From: Gudongella sp.
GTDB lineage: Bacteria > Bacillota > Clostridia > Tissierellales > Tissierellaceae
Assembly (NCBI GenBank): GCA_024649995.1
Contig: JANKMX010000003.1
Coordinates: 1 to 56,585 of the forward strand
Direction: 5' to 3'
Length of the DNA: 56,585 nt
Shown here: positions 53,854 to 56,585 of the stretch, piece after piece
Numbering within the stretch: the first letter of the stretch is position 1
Layout: the number at the start of each line of letters is the position of its first letter
Made by a program: the position numbers and the translations under genes
Notes under the pieces: generated by a model
The model's database searches: none
Told to the model about the DNA's origin: nothing
Seen by the model: only the letters and a program-made list of their open reading frames with translations

Positions 53854-54651
53854 TTAAACTGTAAAATGTATAAATCTCAGCGCCTCAATATAATCGTCAG
53901 TTTTATAGGCCACAGTGGTACTGTTCAACAATGAGGCTCCAGGATAGAAGGAATTTCTTCTCGCTTCAAAATGCCTTGGGTACTCAACCTCAACATTGAA
54001 GTATTGGGGCAGCTGCACCATCAGATCATTCTTATCCTTGCCCAGTCCCTCCTTCACGCCTGACTTAATAAGTTCAAGGGCCTTTTCAGGGTGAATATTA
54101 ATTGTGGAACTACCCCTCCCTTCCTTGACTGCAACAGTCTCGATGAATGGGTTGAGCTTGTTCACCTCTTGACATAAAGCCTTGTCACCGGAAAGGAAAA
54201 CAATTGGGACCTTATGATAGGCTGCTATATATGTATGAAGCATAAATTCATTCACAGACTGTCCATTGATCTTGATGGAAAGGATTCCAGGGGTCATAGT
54301 GTGTGAAAGTGGACTTCCTTCCATACCCGCACCTGAGTGATAACCGATAAATATAAGTCCATCAAAGGAATCGTCCAGTTCCTGTACCATTGAATAAAGT
54401 CCTTCATCCCATCCCCTTATCAGACAGGTATTCAACGGTAGGACTTTATGATCCAGATTTCTTCCGCTTTCATGGGCGTCCTTAATGATAATATCCATCT
54501 CACCAAACTCATTTGCTCCCTCACATGCTGCCTTTACTTCAGATGTCATCTGATCAGCAAAAATATTATAATCCGCCTTGTTCTTGGATGTTTCATCCCA
54601 ATGTGTAACACCAGTTACACCTTCAATATCTGCACTTATGTACAATTTCAA
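53854..54651 (-). CDS. M55-family D-aminopeptidase, DppA-like
   Basis: A 265-residue zinc peptidase. The opening KLYISADIEGVTGVTHWDE carries the metal Asp-Glu pair, and IKDAHESGRN and IGYHSGAGMEGSPLSHTM give the His ligands and the SH motif. It resembles B. subtilis DppA, which cleaves D-Ala dipeptides. The start is TTG at 54649-54651, placed by GGGGGAGGGATAGGG; the frame stays open to an upstream ATG (54687) that has a weaker site. It probably recycles cell-wall or dietary peptides. Confidence 0.9.
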   Translation of the reverse strand: MKLYISADIEGVTGVTHWDETSKNKADYNIFADQMTSEVKAACEGANEFGEMDIIIKDAHESGRNLDHKVLPLNTCLIRGWDEGLYSMVQELDDSFDGLIFIGYHSGAGMEGSPLSHTMTPGILSIKINGQSVNEFMLHTYIAAYHKVPIVFLSGDKALCQEVNKLNPFIETVAVKEGRGSSTINIHPEKALELIKSGVKEGLGKDKNDLMVQLPQYFNVEVEYPRHFEARRNSFYPGASLLNSTTVAYKTDDYIEALRFIHFTV

Positions 54652-54815
54652 CCCTATCCCTCCCCCTAAACTTTTAAATATTTCCATCTAATTATAACAT
54701 TTAAATGTCTTTTTTTATATTAGTTTTATAGATTAGAATCCATTCAAAGGTTGTACTCACCTTCAAGTAAGAGAACATGGAGAATAGTTATAATTAGATA
54801 ATTTCATCAAAAACG

Positions 54816-54843
54816 ATGACATTACTTCAAATCCTGTTATAAT
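54816..54843 (+). promoter_or_regulatory. promoter of ppa
   Basis: ATGACA (54816-54821) and TATAAT (54838-54843) are separated by 16 bp, 25 bp before the start codon. One mismatch in the -35 box and a perfect -10 box. Confidence 0.75.
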
Positions 54844-54868
54844 AAAATGACAGAAGGGAGGATTTTAT

Positions 54869-55369
54869 ATGGATTATATTGTAAAAGCATTTATTGAAAT
54901 TCCAAAAGGAAGTAGCAACAAATACGAATACAACAAGGAATATAAGGTTTTTGAACTTGACAGGTCCTTATTTTCACCTATGTTCTACCCAACAGACTAC
55001 GGCTACATACCAGATACCCTGGCAGAGGATGGAGACCCCATAGATATAATGGTATTAATAGCCAACCCTACCTTCCCAGGGTGCCTTGTGCACGCCAGGG
55101 TAATTGGAATGTTCCTTATGAAGGATGAAAAGGGTAAGGATGAGAAAATCATTGCTGTCCCAAGAAACGACCCAAGATTTACTGAGATTGAGTCAGTGGA
55201 TGACATGGGTGCTCACATGAAAAAAGAGTTCGAACACTTTTTCTCGGAATACAAGCGTCTGGAGGAAAAGGAAGTCATAGTAAGTGGTTGGGCTGGTGTT
55301 AATGAAGCCATTGAAGCCATTGAGAAATCGCGGGTTGCCTACAAGCAAGCAAAGGATATCTTTAAGTAA
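54869..55369 (+). CDS. ppa: inorganic pyrophosphatase (family I)
   Basis: A 166-residue soluble Mg-dependent pyrophosphatase. Key residues are in EIPKGSSNKYEYNKE, PTDYGYIPDTLAEDGDPIDI (Tyr and the Asp cluster), and DEKIIAVPRNDPRF. It hydrolyses pyrophosphate from biosynthetic reactions. AGAAGGGAGGATTTTAT precedes the ATG. It is on the plus strand just upstream of rpsD, with its own sigma-A promoter and another promoter before rpsD. Confidence 0.96.
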   Translation: MDYIVKAFIEIPKGSSNKYEYNKEYKVFELDRSLFSPMFYPTDYGYIPDTLAEDGDPIDIMVLIANPTFPGCLVHARVIGMFLMKDEKGKDEKIIAVPRNDPRFTEIESVDDMGAHMKKEFEHFFSEYKRLEEKEVIVSGWAGVNEAIEAIEKSRVAYKQAKDIFK

Positions 55370-55385
55370 TTGATATATATTATCA

Positions 55386-55414
55386 TTTACATGGTGTCTT
55401 AAGTGTGTTATAAT
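55386..55414 (+). promoter_or_regulatory. promoter of rpsD
   Basis: TTTACA (55386-55391), a 17-bp spacer and TATAAT (55409-55414), only one mismatch from the sigma-A consensus. About 45 bp of leader follow before the rpsD ATG, which may fold for S4 autoregulation as in Bacillus. Confidence 0.85.
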
Positions 55415-55466
55415 GTCCATGGCTTAGAAATTATCGCGGCAAATTTCTTAATGGAGATGATAATTA

Positions 55467-56066
55467 ATGGCTAATATGAAAGGACCAAGATTTAAACTGA
55501 GCAGAAGACTTGGTTTAAACGTTTATGGACATCCCAAGGCTATGGACAGAGCAGTAAAAGGTACTTCCAGAGCAGACAAAAAACTGACTGAATATGGACA
55601 ACAGCTACTTGAGAAACAAAGGCTCAGAGCATACTATGGAGTAATGGAAAAACAATTTGTCAAATACGTTGTAAAGGCTAAAAAGAGCGAGGACCAGACA
55701 GGACATGCACTTGTGAAAATTCTAGAGTCAAGACTGGACAATCTAGTGTACAGATTGGGTATTGCCTCATCTATAAGACAAGCCAGACAAATGGTTGTTC
55801 ACGGTCACATACTTGTAAATGACAAGAAGGTTGATATCCCTTCATATCTTTGTGAACCTGGTGACAGCGTAACTTTAAGAGAAAAATCCAGAAACGTTGA
55901 GATTTTCAAGGAAAATTTCGAAAATGCTCTAGCAAGTTCTCTACCCTATCTTTCAAAGGATTCAAACAGCTTCGGAGGAACCCTGGAGCGACTACCTGAA
56001 AGGGAAGAAGTCCCAATAGAAATAGAGGATCAGCTTGTTGTTGAGTATTACTCAAAGCTTATATAA
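55467..56066 (+). CDS. rpsD: 30S ribosomal protein S4
   Basis: Primary 16S rRNA-binding protein, 199 residues, initiating 30S assembly and usually repressing its own synthesis. Seen: [35 protein letters not shown], and the S4 RNA-binding domain [20 protein letters not shown] with [15 protein letters not shown]. The monocistronic gene stands outside a ribosomal operon, as in Bacillus and Clostridium. It has its own promoter and a good terminator. Confidence 0.97.
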   Translation: MANMKGPRFKLSRRLGLNVYGHPKAMDRAVKGTSRADKKLTEYGQQLLEKQRLRAYYGVMEKQFVKYVVKAKKSEDQTGHALVKILESRLDNLVYRLGIASSIRQARQMVVHGHILVNDKKVDIPSYLCEPGDSVTLREKSRNVEIFKENFENALASSLPYLSKDSNSFGGTLERLPEREEVPIEIEDQLVVEYYSKLI

Positions 56067-56075
56067 GCAATATTT

Positions 56076-56110
56076 AGGAAGGACTCATTATTTGAGACCT
56101 TCCTTTTTTT
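56076..56110 (+). terminator. rpsD terminator
   Basis: AGGAAGG-A-CTCA and TGAG-A-CCTTCCT form a stem with one mismatch, followed by TTTTTTT. The remaining 100 bp to the next stop codon show nothing further. Confidence 0.9.
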
Positions 56111-56211
56111 ACGAATAGGAAATTTCTACTTTTTAGTATCATGTTTGTATCACGAAATTTCCGTTTATGAGTATCATATAATGCTTCCTTAATGCATTTC
56201 AGATGCTTTCT

Positions 56212-56585
56212 TTATTCCATATTCATGAATTTTGAATGGATAAGCTTTACCAATAGCCTGTATAGGAGTATTGTAGAAGCAACTATTATTCCCCCAAATA
56301 TACTTAAAATCATCCACAGACCATAATCAGCCAATAAAAGGTATCCTAGAAAACCTGCTCCAAAAATATATAGGGTGCCTATTGCCATTGATATGATGAC
56401 ATTAAGGTTCTGCTTCATTGCCTGTTGAGGATTGGTCCATTCTGTCATAGGCCTTATTATATCAACTGCCATCCCAATCATGGTCAATGGAACACTTGCA
56501 CCAATACCAAATATGAGAATAACAAGAACCTCGAAAGCCCTCAATGGCACCATGAAGAAAATCCCACCTATTAGCAGTACACCTC
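56212..56585 (-). CDS. ABC-2-type transporter permease, C-terminal fragment
   Basis: The reading frame is open to the window edge (IGGIFFMVPLRAFEVLV precedes and includes the first Met at 56553), so the gene starts outside the window. The visible part has four hydrophobic helices and the segment TEWTNPQQAMKQNLNVIISM, which recalls the DNPQ/KQN motif of large ABC-2-like permeases of Bacillota. The substrate is unknown. The C-terminal helix ends in a short basic tail (HSKFMNME). Confidence 0.7.
   Translation of the reverse strand, partial: GVLLIGGIFFMVPLRAFEVLVILIFGIGASVPLTMIGMAVDIIRPMTEWTNPQQAMKQNLNVIISMAIGTLYIFGAGFLGYLLLADYGLWMILSIFGGIIVASTILLYRLLVKLIHSKFMNME

Noticed and set aside
1-56585. 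CRISPR arrays, rRNA genes or prophage modules
   Set aside because: No regularly spaced repeats, rRNA-like sequence or phage structural genes were seen.

Overview
The window reads as a chromosomal segment of a low-GC, strictly anaerobic, amino-acid or peptide fermenting member of the Bacillota (Clostridia/Tissierellia-like; this placement is inference). The reasons are three T-box leaders in front of valS, trpS and cysK-cysE, ferredoxin-linked 2-oxoacid oxidoreductases, a tungsten-type aldehyde:ferredoxin oxidoreductase, an oxygen-labile two-subunit class I fumarase, strong GGAGG ribosome binding sites with several TTG/GTG starts, and Bacillota-only families such as DUF4364. Nearly all genes lie on the minus strand, so the natural reading direction is right to left. 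The plus-strand genes are the DUF4364 gene, the cofE homologue, a P1 peptidase, ppa and rpsD.

Layout, left to right. 1-8.5 kb is housekeeping: tRNA-Phe, hslO, a methyltransferase, a CPBP protease, hpt preceded by an unlisted 41-residue membrane ORF, folC, and valS behind a valine T-box. 8.5-25.3 kb is the most distinctive block. It holds a PrpR-type sigma-54 activator, followed (reading upstream) by two gene clusters that each begin at a -24/-12 promoter-like sequence. Cluster A (promoter about 20354-20369) has a creatininase-family hydrolase, a nitroreductase, a Cys-containing 146-residue protein, a complete TctC-TctB-TctA transporter, an AOR-family oxidoreductase, a MoaD/ThiS-like carrier and a cupin. 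Cluster B (promoter 25321-25336) has a TIM-barrel-like protein, fumarase alpha and beta, malic enzyme and an Ldh2-type dehydrogenase. I infer one regulon that imports a carboxylic acid, modifies it with the AOR/creatininase/nitroreductase set, and drains it through fumarate and malate to pyruvate. The substrate cannot be told from sequence.

25.5-35.2 kb holds trpS with its T-box, an iron-type alcohol dehydrogenase, a DUF2007 protein, a membrane PAS-GGDEF-EAL protein, a LysR regulator divergent from a cofE homologue, an IS1182-family insertion, and a universal stress protein. The IS sits exactly in what was the shared terminator hairpin between the convergent cofE and uspA genes. It has duplicated that hairpin as a 20-22 bp direct repeat, so both genes kept a terminator.

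35.2-56.6 kb is amino-acid and peptide metabolism: an ArgE/DapE-like peptidase, an AGCS symporter, a RocB-like peptidase, a GntR/TrkA-C regulator, a 2-oxoacid:ferredoxin oxidoreductase locus with two fused gamma-alpha subunits around one beta subunit, a P1 (DmpA-like) peptidase, cysE-cysK with a cysteine T-box, an ArsA/Get3-like ATPase with a small partner and CstA, an MTA/SAH deaminase, a MATE exporter and a DppA-like peptidase. It closes with ppa, rpsD and the 3' part of an ABC-2-type permease cut by the window edge.
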